Shown here: one piece after another, positions 17,704 to 26,508 of the stretch | How positions within the stretch are numbered: the stretch's first letter is position 1 | Layout: every line of letters starts with the position of its first letter | Source of the DNA: Arcobacteraceae bacterium | Lineage (GTDB): Bacteria; Campylobacterota; Campylobacteria; Campylobacterales; Arcobacteraceae | Direction of reading: 5' to 3' | DNA: 46,451 bases | NCBI GenBank assembly: GCA_021107755.1 | Contig: JAIOSF010000017.1 | Coordinates: 1-46,451, forward strand | The notes under the pieces: generated by a model | Database searches by the model: none | The model's input: only the letters and a program-made list of their open reading frames with translations | What the model was told of the DNA's origin: nothing | Program-made: the position numbers and the translations under genes

Positions 17704-19092
17704 TTATTCTAGACCCATTTTAAATGGATTTAAAATATTGTTTGGATCGAAAGCTTTTTTAATGTTTTTAAATAGATTCATCTCTGCTTCATTAAAGGCA
17801 ATATGCATATATGGAGCTTTTGCTGTTCCTATTCCATGTTCACCACTTAGTGTTCCACCCATATCAACTACAAGTTGAAAAATCTCTTCAATAGCTTTGT
17901 GTCCATCTTCCATTTGTTTTTCATCATCTTTATCTTTTACCATAACATTTACATGGATATTTCCATCTCCTGCATGCCCAAAACATGGAACTTGTAAACC
18001 ATATTTATCACCAATCTTATAAATTTCTTCTAAAGCCTTAGGTAATTTACTTCTTGGTACTGAGATATCTTCATTAAGTTTTTTTGTTCCAAATATTGTT
18101 ATAGATGGGCTTGCATTTCTTCTTGCATACCATAACTCTTTCGCATGGGCGTCATCAGTTGCTATTATAAAATCAGTAGCTCCATTTTCTTTAAATGAAG
18201 CCTCTAAAGTTTCTAGTTGAAATTTTACTTCATCTGTAAGATTTCCATCAACATCTCCAACTAAAACAGCACCTGCGTGTTCAGGTAAATCAACATTGAG
18301 TTTTTCCCTTAATGCTTGGATAACTAATGCATCTAAAAATTCCATAGCAACAGGGTTTGCTCCTGATGAGAGTGATTTAAATACAGCATTCATAGCACTT
18401 GTAACATCTGGAAATATCCCCATGTATGTTTGTTTGTGTTTTGGTTTTGGAATAAGTTTTAGTGTAATTTCTGTGATAACTGCTAGAGTTCCTTCACTTG
18501 CAGTTAAAATACCTGCTATATTATATCCTGCTACATCTTTTATAGTTTTTTTACCAGCTTGGATAATGTCTCCATTTGGTAAAACAGCTCTTAGTGCCAT
18601 AACATAATCTTTTGTAATACCATATTTAGCAGCTCTCATACCACCTGCGTTTTCACTCACATTTCCACCAAGTGTACTATACTCTTCACTTGCAGGATCT
18701 GGTGGATAAAATAGTCCAACCTCTTCAACAGCTTTTTGTAACTGCATATTGATAAGTCCAGGTTGCACAACAGCCACCATATTTTGCATATCTATCTCAA
18801 GGAGTTGGTTCATATGTCGCTCTAAACTTAATATGATACCACCACTAGCTGGTAATGCTCCACCAGTAAAACCACTTCCAGCACCTCTTGGTACCACTAT
18901 GATTTTATGTTCATTACAATATTTTAAAATTTCACTTATCTCTTGCTCGTTTGTAGGAAATACTACTGCATCTGGTTCAAATCTAGTTTTTGTAGCATCG
19001 TAGCAGTATGCTATTAAGTGAGCTTTATCACTTTTAACATTTTCATCTCCAACAATTTTGATAAAAGTATCTAAATGCAATTTGTCAATCAT
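17704..19092 (-). CDS. glcD: FAD-linked oxidase, GlcD-like glycolate/lactate dehydrogenase subunit
   Basis: FAD enzyme oxidising a 2-hydroxy acid, such as glycolate or lactate. The FAD-binding PCMH domain has VVPRGAGSGFTGGALPASGG (about 70-90) and PDPASEEYSTLGGNVSENAGG; the C-terminal cap domain has FGHAGDGNIHVN and SGEHGIGTAKAPYM. Length 462 is normal. It starts within the last base of the pgbA-like gene (TAATG). In H. pylori glcD also sits beside pgbA. No GlcE or GlcF partner is visible. Substrate is not proven. Confidence 0.9.
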   Translation of the reverse strand: MIDKLHLDTFIKIVGDENVKSDKAHLIAYCYDATKTRFEPDAVVFPTNEQEISEILKYCNEHKIIVVPRGAGSGFTGGALPASGGIILSLERHMNQLLEIDMQNMVAVVQPGLINMQLQKAVEEVGLFYPPDPASEEYSTLGGNVSENAGGMRAAKYGITKDYVMALRAVLPNGDIIQAGKKTIKDVAGYNIAGILTASEGTLAVITEITLKLIPKPKHKQTYMGIFPDVTSAMNAVFKSLSSGANPVAMEFLDALVIQALREKLNVDLPEHAGAVLVGDVDGNLTDEVKFQLETLEASFKENGATDFIIATDDAHAKELWYARRNASPSITIFGTKKLNEDISVPRSKLPKALEEIYKIGDKYGLQVPCFGHAGDGNIHVNVMVKDKDDEKQMEDGHKAIEEIFQLVVDMGGTLSGEHGIGTAKAPYMHIAFNEAEMNLFKNIKKAFDPNNILNPFKMGLE

Positions 19093-20132
19093 TATAATTT
19101 TCCTAACATATTTAAATAATGCTTATTATAATCATCAAATTTTTCATTTGGATCTATTTGCTCTACCTCTTGCTTTGTATTAGTTTTATTTTCATTTGGA
19201 TTATAATCAGGGTCATAGAGATTGATTTTTGAAGCTAGTTCTATAACAGTACCAAGTCCAAAATCTCCACCAAATATTCCCTCTTCTATCTCTTCAATTT
19301 TTGTATAAAATGGCATTTGAGTTCTTCCATCATTTACAGCTATATCGATTGTATCAATAATAGTAAATGATAAAGCATCTAAAATATAAAGATTGTTTCT
19401 AACAACAATATAGATAGTCCCTATTTGTTGTTTTTGACAAAACTCTTGAATATCTTCTTTTAAAGGGATAGGGGTATTTGTAAGTTTTAAATAAGAAGCA
19501 AAAAAATCTTCACTTAAAAAGTTTTGTTTATTGTAGTTTTCAATTATCATCTTTTTTGCTTTTGTATTTGGTACAATTAACAAGCTTGTATTATAAAGAT
19601 GATTTAGAACAAAAGTATCTCCATTACTAGGTGTAAGTGTAGATGTTGGAAGTGCTTCTTGTTTGAGTAAATCAATATCTATAAATTTAATTGTTGAACC
19701 ATTTTTATTACTATCTATAACAGTAGCAGATGATACGATGAGATATTTGTCTCCCACTTTTTTTACAATTGCACCACTTTGCCCAACTTTTAGATATGCT
19801 AAATTAATCTTTGCTGTATTTTGGGTAGTTTGTTCTATCTTTGTATATGTTTTTTTATAATAGAGTTTTGGTAAAACTCTTACATTAGATGTATCTTCTT
19901 TTGCAAATACAAAAATATGATTATATTTATCACCTTTTTGAATAAAATTAGAACTAGTAAGTTTCCAACCATCTCGTATCATATCTTTTCTTGAATAGCT
20001 ACTTAAACACTCACCACCGTCTAAAAGAACATCTTTATCTAAAGTATTTTCTAGTGTATCATTTTTGTAACATAGTGTTGTTTGTGCAAAAATTGTTGAT
20101 AAAAATAATATCAATGTTAATATAATTTTCAA
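19092..20132 (-). CDS. PgbA-like exported protein (plasminogen-binding protein N-terminal domain)
   Basis: Exported 346-residue protein with a signal peptide at about 1-16 (ending FAQTT). The region around LAYLKVGQSGAIVKKVGDKYLIVSS and the cysteines near the N-terminus (CYKN, GECLSSYS) recall the N-terminal domain of Helicobacter PgbA. The C-terminus is rich in Asn, Lys and Glu, as in that family. The position beside glcD matches H. pylori and supports the call. Whether it binds plasminogen is doubtful; the conserved domain probably has another, unknown job. AAAGGGATTAGATTTG precedes the ATG. Confidence 0.72.
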   Translation of the reverse strand: MKIILTLILFLSTIFAQTTLCYKNDTLENTLDKDVLLDGGECLSSYSRKDMIRDGWKLTSSNFIQKGDKYNHIFVFAKEDTSNVRVLPKLYYKKTYTKIEQTTQNTAKINLAYLKVGQSGAIVKKVGDKYLIVSSATVIDSNKNGSTIKFIDIDLLKQEALPTSTLTPSNGDTFVLNHLYNTSLLIVPNTKAKKMIIENYNKQNFLSEDFFASYLKLTNTPIPLKEDIQEFCQKQQIGTIYIVVRNNLYILDALSFTIIDTIDIAVNDGRTQMPFYTKIEEIEEGIFGGDFGLGTVIELASKINLYDPDYNPNENKTNTKQEVEQIDPNEKFDDYNKHYLNMLGKL

Positions 20133-20215
20133 ATCTAATCCCTTTATTTTTTAAGTAGATTATTTTATCAAAATACTCTGAAGAAGAAGCTTATATTGCC
20201 ATGTAATCATTATTG

Positions 20216-20250
20216 TTATACCAATAAATTAACTAAACATATTGGTATAA
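20216..20250. repeat. Perfect 11-bp inverted repeat
   Basis: TTATACCAATA at 20216-20226 and TATTGGTATAA at 20240-20250 with 13 bases between. It lies after the HiPIP gene stop and about 85 bases before the pgbA-like start. No T-run follows on the minus strand, so an operator or RNA structure is as likely as a terminator. Confidence 0.6.
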
Positions 20251-20263
20251 CTATTTTATTGGT

Positions 20264-20512
20264 TTATTTGTTAGGGTTTTTCACAAAGACAGTACACCAT
20301 CCATTAGGACTTATAGTACCTTCAACTATTTTACATTCATTTGTTTCAGGAATAAACTGTAAACAGTCTTCACACTTGCTACCATATTTTGGAGTATCTT
20401 GATATTTGATTTTACTTTTAGTGAGCTTTGCTTCTAACGGGGAAACACTAAAGGTAACTAGACCCAAAGCAGCCATATATTTAAAAAAATCTCTTCTTTT
20501 TGAAATATTCAT
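20264..20512 (-). CDS. Tat-exported high-potential iron-sulfur protein (HiPIP)-like
   Basis: Small periplasmic [4Fe-4S] electron carrier candidate. I set the start at the ATG at 20512 because AAGGAGATAATT precedes it and the protein then begins with a twin-arginine signal (SKRRDFFKY), which suits export of a folded cluster protein. The mature part has C47, C50, C60 and C73, the last in the GWC motif, which is the HiPIP ligand pattern Cx2C...C...GWC. Length 82. Partners are not evident nearby; the downstream operon encodes GlcD. Confidence 0.82.
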   Translation of the reverse strand: MNISKRRDFFKYMAALGLVTFSVSPLEAKLTKSKIKYQDTPKYGSKCEDCLQFIPETNECKIVEGTISPNGWCTVFVKNPNK

Positions 20513-20771
20513 AATTATCTCCTTAATAATACTAATCAACTTCTAATATATTTAGATTGTGTTGATTTGAGTGGTTTTAATATGAAAAGTTTATTAATAA
20601 TAAAAGGACTAACAATAGAGTATTTTACTACTAATTATTCATATTACTACAATGATTTATTCTCTCTTATTCCTACTTAAATCATAATAAAAAGTAATAT
20701 GTAGTTTTTGGTGTTTATTTGATTGTATATAAGTAAAAGTGATTTTATAGTTATTTGAAAGAGAACTAAAA

Positions 20772-21229
20772 TTACAAATAATCTATTTGATTGAAATACT
20801 CTTTATAAAAAGGCAAAGTTACAGTTTCAAAACTCTCTTTATCTTTATAAAGATTAATATACCATTCATAATTTATATTATAATTCTTTAATAGAGTTTG
20901 AGAAAGCATAGTATCGTTAATACTCCCCAAGTTACTAGGAGATATAAGTATCGTTTTTGCATTTAATTGTTTTTGAAACTCTTTAATCAAATCAATCATA
21001 AAATAGTTTTTCTCAATTGGTACCATTAATCCACCAGCACCCTCAACAATTAAAACATCACAATAATTTAAAAGATTTTTTGCTTTTGTAGTAAGTACAG
21101 TATATCTATTTTGTATCACTTTATTAACAAATGGAGCAGTAAGTAGTTTAAATTGATAGGGTACAAATTAGTTAAGACCTGGAGTGAAATTTGGATTAAG
21201 GTTTTGTACTATCCTCTACTTTAATTTTG
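20772..21229 (-). pseudogene. bioD: Decayed bioD copy (lacks N-terminus, in-frame stops)
   Basis: The minus strand here matches the intact bioD at 22017-22634 from about its residue 52 to its end. A 115-residue open stretch (VEGAGGLMVPIEKNYFMIDL and so on) is well preserved. Further upstream the match continues in the same frame as IVQNLNPNFTPGLN, then a TAA at 21168-21170 where the intact gene has Glu, then VPYQFKL; another stop, TAG, is at 21216-21218. The P-loop part is missing, so no functional enzyme is possible. The remnant begins directly after the stop of the lipoprotein gene. Confidence 0.88.
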
Positions 21230-21994
21230 CTACTTATCATTTGACTTTTCTTTTCTGGCTTTTTCATTGTGACAATAGCTAACATCTAAACATCTTTCAT
21301 AATCTAGACATTTTTCTTTATTGTTCAGTATTTTCCAAGATCTAATTCTTTGATTTTTATCATTTTTATTAGTAATATAACCAAAGTTACAACCTTTACT
21401 ATTTGTATAAGTATAAATATATTGATTATTATTATAATTTAATTTATTAAATCTTGATTCCATAATTACTTTATTATTTTCTCTATTTACAATTGTTGAC
21501 TGAAATAGTTTTTTAGGTATTAGTTTATCTCTATAAATATTATAAAACTCATCTTGTTCAGAATGCATTCCTATCCACTCATATCTCCTAGCCATATGGA
21601 GAAAAAAACCACAAAAATTTTTAGGTACCTCAAGTCTTTTTATTTTTCTACTGTCTTTATTTGTAATAAAGCCAACTACAATATTTTTTTTTAAATTCAT
21701 ATTTTTTGATTCTTTTAGTGTTCTTCTTTTATATTGACAATTAGAATCAAGCCCATATGGAAATCTAAATTCATAAATATATTCAGTATTTGAATATTCT
21801 TTTTTTCCTATAAAACCATTAAAAGCTTCAAGCTTTCTATCTACCATTTTATCCATAGTACTTGTAAAACCTTTTGGTGTTGGAATGGGAATACAACCAC
21901 TAAATAAAAAAGAGATTGAAAATATAAAAATAAGCTTTTTGAAAGTAGAAGGTACAATTAAATTTTGAATATAATATTCTATTCTTTGATTCAT
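21230..21994 (-). CDS. Lipoprotein with internal duplication, function unknown
   Basis: 254-residue lipoprotein: 20 residues, a hydrophobic stretch (LIFIFSISFLF), then the lipobox ending SGC with C34 as the acylated residue. The mature protein appears to carry two related units, one around residues 64-130 and one around 185-235. Both have a YIY segment, a Cys-containing turn, an ITNK motif and a closing Cys (GFITNKDSRKIKRLEV compared with GYITNKNDKNQRIRSW). I do not recognise the family. It lies between intact bioD and a bioD remnant, which suggests it was inserted there. Confidence 0.75.
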   Translation of the reverse strand: MNQRIEYYIQNLIVPSTFKKLIFIFSISFLFSGCIPIPTPKGFTSTMDKMVDRKLEAFNGFIGKKEYSNTEYIYEFRFPYGLDSNCQYKRRTLKESKNMNLKKNIVVGFITNKDSRKIKRLEVPKNFCGFFLHMARRYEWIGMHSEQDEFYNIYRDKLIPKKLFQSTIVNRENNKVIMESRFNKLNYNNNQYIYTYTNSKGCNFGYITNKNDKNQRIRSWKILNNKEKCLDYERCLDVSYCHNEKARKEKSNDK

Positions 21995-22016
21995 AGTATC
22001 TGGCCTTTTAATTATT

Positions 22017-22634
22017 TTATCTCTTTAAGTAAGATACTTTACTAAAATACTCTTTATAAAAAGGCAAAGTTATCTTTTCAAAGCTTTCTTTGTCTTTATA
22101 AAGATTTATATACCACTTATATTCTATTTTGTAGTTCTCTAAAGCTCTTTGTGAAAGTAAGGTGTCGTTAATACTTCCTAAATTACTAGGAGCTATTAGT
22201 ATTGTTTTTGCATTTAATTGTTTTTGAAATTCATGAATCAAGTCAATCATAAAATAGTCTTTTTCTATAGGTACCATCAAGCCTCCAGCACCCTCGACAA
22301 TTAAAACATCACAATGATTTAAAAGATTTTTTGCTATTTGTAGTAGATTTTGGATATTTATATTAGTATTGCCTTTAGCAACAAATGGTGCAGCTGGTAG
22401 CTTAAATTGATAAGGTACAATTTCATTAATAGTTGGAGTGAAATCTGGATTAAGAGTTTGTGCGATTTGTAATAATTTTAATCCATCTTGTGGAAGAGTA
22501 TCTACACCTGTTTCAATAGGTTTAAAATAGCCAACTTTTTTATTTTCTTTTGCAAATTTTTCAAGGAAGATTTCAGATGCATAACTTTTACCCACATCTG
22601 TATTAGTAGCTGTTACGAAGAAAATTTCTTTCAA
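22017..22634 (-). CDS. bioD: Dethiobiotin synthetase
   Basis: ATP-dependent carboxylase closing the ureido ring of dethiobiotin from 7,8-diaminopelargonate and CO2 in biotin synthesis. The P-loop is TNTDVGKS (about residues 10-17; many homologues have GKT), the lysine in FKPIETGVD is the substrate-binding one, and VEGAGGLMVPI is the second signature. Length 205 is a little short of the usual 220-240. The start overlaps the preceding gene by 4 bases (ATGA). No other bio genes are in the window. Confidence 0.93.
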   Translation of the reverse strand: MKEIFFVTATNTDVGKSYASEIFLEKFAKENKKVGYFKPIETGVDTLPQDGLKLLQIAQTLNPDFTPTINEIVPYQFKLPAAPFVAKGNTNINIQNLLQIAKNLLNHCDVLIVEGAGGLMVPIEKDYFMIDLIHEFQKQLNAKTILIAPSNLGSINDTLLSQRALENYKIEYKWYINLYKDKESFEKITLPFYKEYFSKVSYLKR

Positions 22635-22912
22635 ATTTCAGCTAACCTTTTGATGATTATTGATGATTCTTCATTGGTAAAAAATATATTTCTAGAAAGC
22701 TCATCATTGCACTGTTTTAAAAATCGTTTTTTTTGTTCTAGTTGTGTGATTTTATCATCTTTGTATTGTTCAATGAGTGATTGTAATTCTGATTCATACT
22801 GTTCTATTATCTCATTTTTCTTAACAGCCGTTTGTTTAATTTTGTGATTTGTTTTTCTTAAAACTATATAGGCTACTACAAGTGTTGCTAAAAATATTAC
22901 GACAAATTCCAT
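22631..22912 (-). CDS. Membrane-anchored coiled-coil protein, function unknown
   Basis: 93 residues from the ATG at 22912, chosen because GGAG lies 8 bases upstream; the upstream gene's stop codon ends one base before. One N-terminal membrane segment (MEFVVIFLATLVVAYIVL) is followed by a long charged helix that is probably a coiled coil (VKKNEIIEQYESELQSLIEQ). Co-translated with the HD hydrolase before it and bioD after it. No family recognised. Confidence 0.75.
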   Translation of the reverse strand: MEFVVIFLATLVVAYIVLRKTNHKIKQTAVKKNEIIEQYESELQSLIEQYKDDKITQLEQKKRFLKQCNDELSRNIFFTNEESSIIIKRLAEI

Positions 22913-22913
22913 C

Positions 22914-24143
22914 TTATAACTCCATTGTTGTTTGGGTTTTTCCAGTTGTACAAAACTCTTCATCAATGCAAGTTGCAATTGCTTTGAAATCTACACCTTG
23001 GACCTCTTGTAAAGATGCCATAATCTGTTTTTTACCACTGATTAACTCTTTTGATTTAATCCCATGTGATATAGATAAGCTAGCTTCTATAAATGCAGAA
23101 AGTTTATCACACTGTTTTAATGCTTTTCCATCTATAGGATTGTATTTATCAAGATTATATTGAGACATATCTGCAACTGTGGTAATTGTCTCATTTTGAA
23201 TAATTTTATTTTCAAATTCATCTTTGATATTATTTTTATCTAGACCTAAAATATATGAAAATTCTTTTTTTAAATTCATAGGAACATAAGGCATAATTTT
23301 ATCTTCAATTTGACTCACCTCATATTCTGCTATGATATCTGCTAACTCATCTACACTATATTTTACGGGACTTATAATATCACGAGTTAGAGCTTCAGGG
23401 AGATCATGAAAAAGTGCTACAAAAAAATTATTTTGAATTCTTTTATCACAAGCATTTATTTTAAGTGAGTAAAAATAGCCAAAAATCGCAACAGTTAACA
23501 TATGACCTAATACTGAAGTTTCTGGAATTCTTGGTGTTTGTGCCCATCTTTTTTGAAATCGAAGTCTACCACTTAAATCTACTATTTTTGCTAATTTCTG
23601 ATTTAATGCAATTTTACGAACCCCTATAAGTTCATAATAATCTTCTATCTCAGCATCAACCTCTTTTTTTACCTCTTCAATATCATTGAGAAATTGACTG
23701 GTTTGATATACGATACCAAATTCCCATTTTGTGGCAAGATATGAAGCGGCTTTAAGAACAAATCTCTCTTTTTTATACATATTATCATCAGCTAAGTATT
23801 CTTTAAACTTTTGTAAAAAAAGTCCTTTATCTATATCTTGAAGACTCTCTTCTAGTTTCCCAATAACCCAATGATTTATCTCATTACCTTTTTTTTGTAA
23901 AGCTTTTCTAAATACATCTGGGCGTATATCTGTTACAACTACTCGTCTTAAAAACTCAAAAATACCTGCTTCTATTAAGTGTGTAAAGTTTATATTATCT
24001 TCAAGTTTTGCTATAAAAAAAGCGATAATAAATTTATGTGCTTGTTTATCTAATTCAACTAAATCTATCATTCGAGGATAGTCATTCCATCTTTGTATTG
24101 ATGCAGAACTAAATATATAATCTACAATTTTTGGATTTATCAT
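22914..24143 (-). CDS. HD domain-containing hydrolase
   Basis: 409-residue soluble protein. The second half has an HD-type metal-dependent phosphohydrolase domain: VLGHMLTVAIFGYFY supplies the first His, ALFHDLPEALTRDI supplies the HD pair, followed by an acidic helix and a later DMSQYNLDK. The order resembles the YfbR-type 5'-nucleotidase branch. The N-terminal half (about 1-190) is not recognised. Overlaps the small membrane protein gene by four bases. Substrate unknown; nucleotides are the best guess from the family. Confidence 0.82.
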   Translation of the reverse strand: MINPKIVDYIFSSASIQRWNDYPRMIDLVELDKQAHKFIIAFFIAKLEDNINFTHLIEAGIFEFLRRVVVTDIRPDVFRKALQKKGNEINHWVIGKLEESLQDIDKGLFLQKFKEYLADDNMYKKERFVLKAASYLATKWEFGIVYQTSQFLNDIEEVKKEVDAEIEDYYELIGVRKIALNQKLAKIVDLSGRLRFQKRWAQTPRIPETSVLGHMLTVAIFGYFYSLKINACDKRIQNNFFVALFHDLPEALTRDIISPVKYSVDELADIIAEYEVSQIEDKIMPYVPMNLKKEFSYILGLDKNNIKDEFENKIIQNETITTVADMSQYNLDKYNPIDGKALKQCDKLSAFIEASLSISHGIKSKELISGKKQIMASLQEVQGVDFKAIATCIDEEFCTTGKTQTTMEL

Positions 24144-24322
24144 TTGATTTTTTCCTCAATATCTTCAATAATGTGTTCTAATTCATCAATATCTTCTTTA
24201 ATAACATCTTGGATAGGTTGTTCACCTTTTCCTATGAGATATTTTCCTAACATCATAGCAGCTACAACACTTAAAACTACAAGATACACTACCCAATCTT
24301 CATGAGGTGGTTGTCTAGTCAT
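24140..24322 (-). CDS. Small single-span membrane protein (60 residues), unknown
   Basis: MTRQPPHEDWVVYL leads into one membrane segment (about 11-29) and an acidic helical tail (DIDELEHIIEDIEEKIK). It overlaps rpiB by one base and the HD gene by four, so it is clearly part of the operon. No family recognised. Translation coupling suggests it acts with the HD protein, but this is inference. Confidence 0.75.
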   Translation of the reverse strand: MTRQPPHEDWVVYLVVLSVVAAMMLGKYLIGKGEQPIQDVIKEDIDELEHIIEDIEEKIK

Positions 24323-24777
24323 TATACTCTACAGCTTCCCATTTTAGCTAAAGCATTGATTTTATCAACTCGTCCAGTGTGTCTTCCACCCTCAAAGGAG
24401 TTTGTGTTCCATGCATCAACTATAGCTTCAACCATACCAGCTCCACTTACTCGCTCTCCCAAACAAAGTACATTTGCATCGTTGTGTTCTCTTGCCATTT
24501 TAGCACTATATTCATTGTGACATAAAGCTGCTCGAATACCATCAAATTTGTTTGCAGCCATAGACATACCTATACCACTCCCGCAGATTAAAATACCTTT
24601 ACTTCCTTCGTTAGCTATTACTTGTTCACACACTTTTGCTGCAAAATCTGGATAATCAACTCTATCTTTTGTTTGAGGTCCCATATCGATTACTTCATGA
24701 CCTCTTGCCTCAAATAACTCTTTTACAAAAGCTTTAAAATCAACTCCTGCATGATCTGCACCTATAAAATATTTCAT
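24322..24777 (-). CDS. rpiB: Ribose-5-phosphate isomerase B
   Basis: Interconverts ribose 5-phosphate and ribulose 5-phosphate in the pentose phosphate pathway. The 151 residues begin MKYFIGADHAGVDFK, contain the active-site Cys in ILICGSGIGMSMAANK, and the conserved IRAALCHNEYSAKMAREHNDANVL. Normal length for the RpiB/LacAB family. Two bases after lepB. Confidence 0.96.
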   Translation of the reverse strand: MKYFIGADHAGVDFKAFVKELFEARGHEVIDMGPQTKDRVDYPDFAAKVCEQVIANEGSKGILICGSGIGMSMAANKFDGIRAALCHNEYSAKMAREHNDANVLCLGERVSGAGMVEAIVDAWNTNSFEGGRHTGRVDKINALAKMGSCRV

Positions 24778-24778
24778 T

Positions 24779-25567
24779 TTAGTATATCCCCTCTTGATGT
24801 TTTATTTCATTTGTTATATATTTTGAACTTTCAAGTTGACTTGGAGTTTGGAAAACTCTATCCCATCTGATATTTTTATCTTCATCCCAACTAAAGTATA
24901 CAAACCAAGGAGTTCCTACAATATATCTGTATTGTACCGTTCCCCAAAATCTACTATCATTACTATGGTCACGATTATCACCCATCATAAAAAATTCACC
25001 TTGGGGAACTTTTACTGGCATCATATTAAATAGTTGTGATGGTTGCATCCCATTTTTTGTAATACTAGGATCATTATGGATACCTGGATGATCTTTTCTA
25101 TAAGGGTCTTCCACAAAAAGCATCCCATTTATCTCTACTGTTTTTTGCTCTTTATAGTTTTCCTTTACAAACTCATTTCCTTCGCTAGGATGAAGGTACA
25201 ATTTTTTGTTTTGTAAAAATAATATATCTCCACCAGTAGCTACACATCTTTTTACATAATGAATTTTTGGATTATGTGGATATCTAAATACAACGATATC
25301 TCCTCTTTGAGGTTTATCTCCCTCTATTAAGTGACCATTATCATTAAAATCAGGTAAGATTTGGAGTTCAAGCCAAGGAACGGTTGGTGTTGGAATACCA
25401 TAAGTAAATTTTTTAACAAAAAGCATATCCCCTATTAGAAGTGAGTTTTTCATACTGCCACTTGGTATCACAAAAGCTTGCGCTATAAAAAAAATAATTC
25501 CTAAAACTATTACAACTGTACCAGTCCAAGAACCACTCCAGTGATATATTTTTTTTAATTTTTCCAT
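24779..25567 (-). CDS. lepB: Signal peptidase I
   Basis: Membrane serine protease that cleaves signal peptides of exported proteins. One N-terminal membrane segment (about 17-34) leads directly to the catalytic Ser in IPSGSM (S38); the general-base Lys is K106 in IHYVKRCVA; box E is MGDNRDHSNDSRFWG. Length 262. The ATG follows the folD stop with no gap. folD-lepB adjacency is also known in Campylobacter. Confidence 0.96.
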   Translation of the reverse strand: MEKLKKIYHWSGSWTGTVVIVLGIIFFIAQAFVIPSGSMKNSLLIGDMLFVKKFTYGIPTPTVPWLELQILPDFNDNGHLIEGDKPQRGDIVVFRYPHNPKIHYVKRCVATGGDILFLQNKKLYLHPSEGNEFVKENYKEQKTVEINGMLFVEDPYRKDHPGIHNDPSITKNGMQPSQLFNMMPVKVPQGEFFMMGDNRDHSNDSRFWGTVQYRYIVGTPWFVYFSWDEDKNIRWDRVFQTPSQLESSKYITNEIKHQEGIY

Positions 25568-26422
25568 CTATTTATTTTCCTGCTTTCTCAATTGTGCTGA
25601 TTTTATTGTATTTTTAAGAAGCATAGCAATTGTCATAGGACCAACTCCTCCTGGAACTGGTGTGATGTAAGATGTTTTTTTTGCTACATTTTCAAAATCA
25701 ACATCTCCTACAAGTTTCCCATTATCAAGTCTATTGATACCAATATCTATAATTATCGCACCATCTTTTACCATATCTTCTTTGATGAGATTTACAACAC
25801 CAACACCAACACAAATAATATCTGCATTTAATGTATGAGCTTTTAAATCTTCTGTATAGATATGACAGATATCAACTGTAGCATTTGCATTTAAAAGTAG
25901 TGTAGCCATAGGTTTTCCTACAATATTACTAGCACCCACTACACATACATTTTTCCCTTGAGGATCAATATCATACTCTTTTAAAAGTTCCATCACTCCA
26001 TAAGGAGTTGCTGGGATAAACCCATCAAGTCCAGCTACTACTCTTCCTACATTATAAGGATGAAAACCATCTACATCTTTTTCTGGAATAATAGCTTCTA
26101 GTATAGCAGTTGTATCTATATGTTTTGGAAGTGGTAGTTGTACCAAAATACCATCGATATTTGGATTTTTATTCATCATATGAATTATCTCTAGAATGTT
26201 GTCCTGAGAGATAGTTTCTGGCATCTCATGGGCAATAGAATAAATACCTGCTTCTTTACAAGCTTTACTTTTCATGTTTACATAAGCAGCACTAGCAGGG
26301 TCACTTCCTACAAGAACAACAGCAAGTCCTGGTGTGATACCTTTTTGTTGAAGAGTTTGGACATCGTTTTTTACCTCTGACCTAATTTTATCTGATAATT
26401 TTTTACCATCTAGTATAGTCAT
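25568..26422 (-). CDS. folD: Bifunctional methylenetetrahydrofolate dehydrogenase/cyclohydrolase
   Basis: Converts 5,10-methylene-THF to 10-formyl-THF through the methenyl form. I start at the ATG at 26422 (284 residues) with AAAGGAAA upstream; a TTG seven codons earlier would overlap that site. Signatures are AYVNMKSKACKEAGI with the catalytic Lys, VGASNIVGKPMATLLL in the NADP-binding part and TPVGGVGPMT-type ending (here ITPVPGGVGPMTIAML). First gene of a tight minus-strand operon running to bioD. Confidence 0.96.
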   Translation of the reverse strand: MTILDGKKLSDKIRSEVKNDVQTLQQKGITPGLAVVLVGSDPASAAYVNMKSKACKEAGIYSIAHEMPETISQDNILEIIHMMNKNPNIDGILVQLPLPKHIDTTAILEAIIPEKDVDGFHPYNVGRVVAGLDGFIPATPYGVMELLKEYDIDPQGKNVCVVGASNIVGKPMATLLLNANATVDICHIYTEDLKAHTLNADIICVGVGVVNLIKEDMVKDGAIIIDIGINRLDNGKLVGDVDFENVAKKTSYITPVPGGVGPMTIAMLLKNTIKSAQLRKQENK

Positions 26423-26508
26423 ATTACTATTTCCTTTTTTCAATTAATAAAGGGATGTTATCTAAAATTTGATAAAAATGTGGTTATGCTATATTTTATA
26501 TTAATATT

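Noticed and set aside
20581-20679. 32-codon frame on the plus strand starting MKSLLIIKG
   Set aside because: No ribosome site, low-complexity AT-rich sequence and no recognisable feature; likely chance.
20772-21119. Functional second BioD of 115 residues
   Set aside because: Lacks the P-loop half and homology continues upstream through stop codons, so it is a remnant.
26423-26443. TTG start for folD seven codons upstream
   Set aside because: It would place the ribosome site AAAGGA inside the coding sequence; the ATG at 26422 gives a normal FolD N-terminus.
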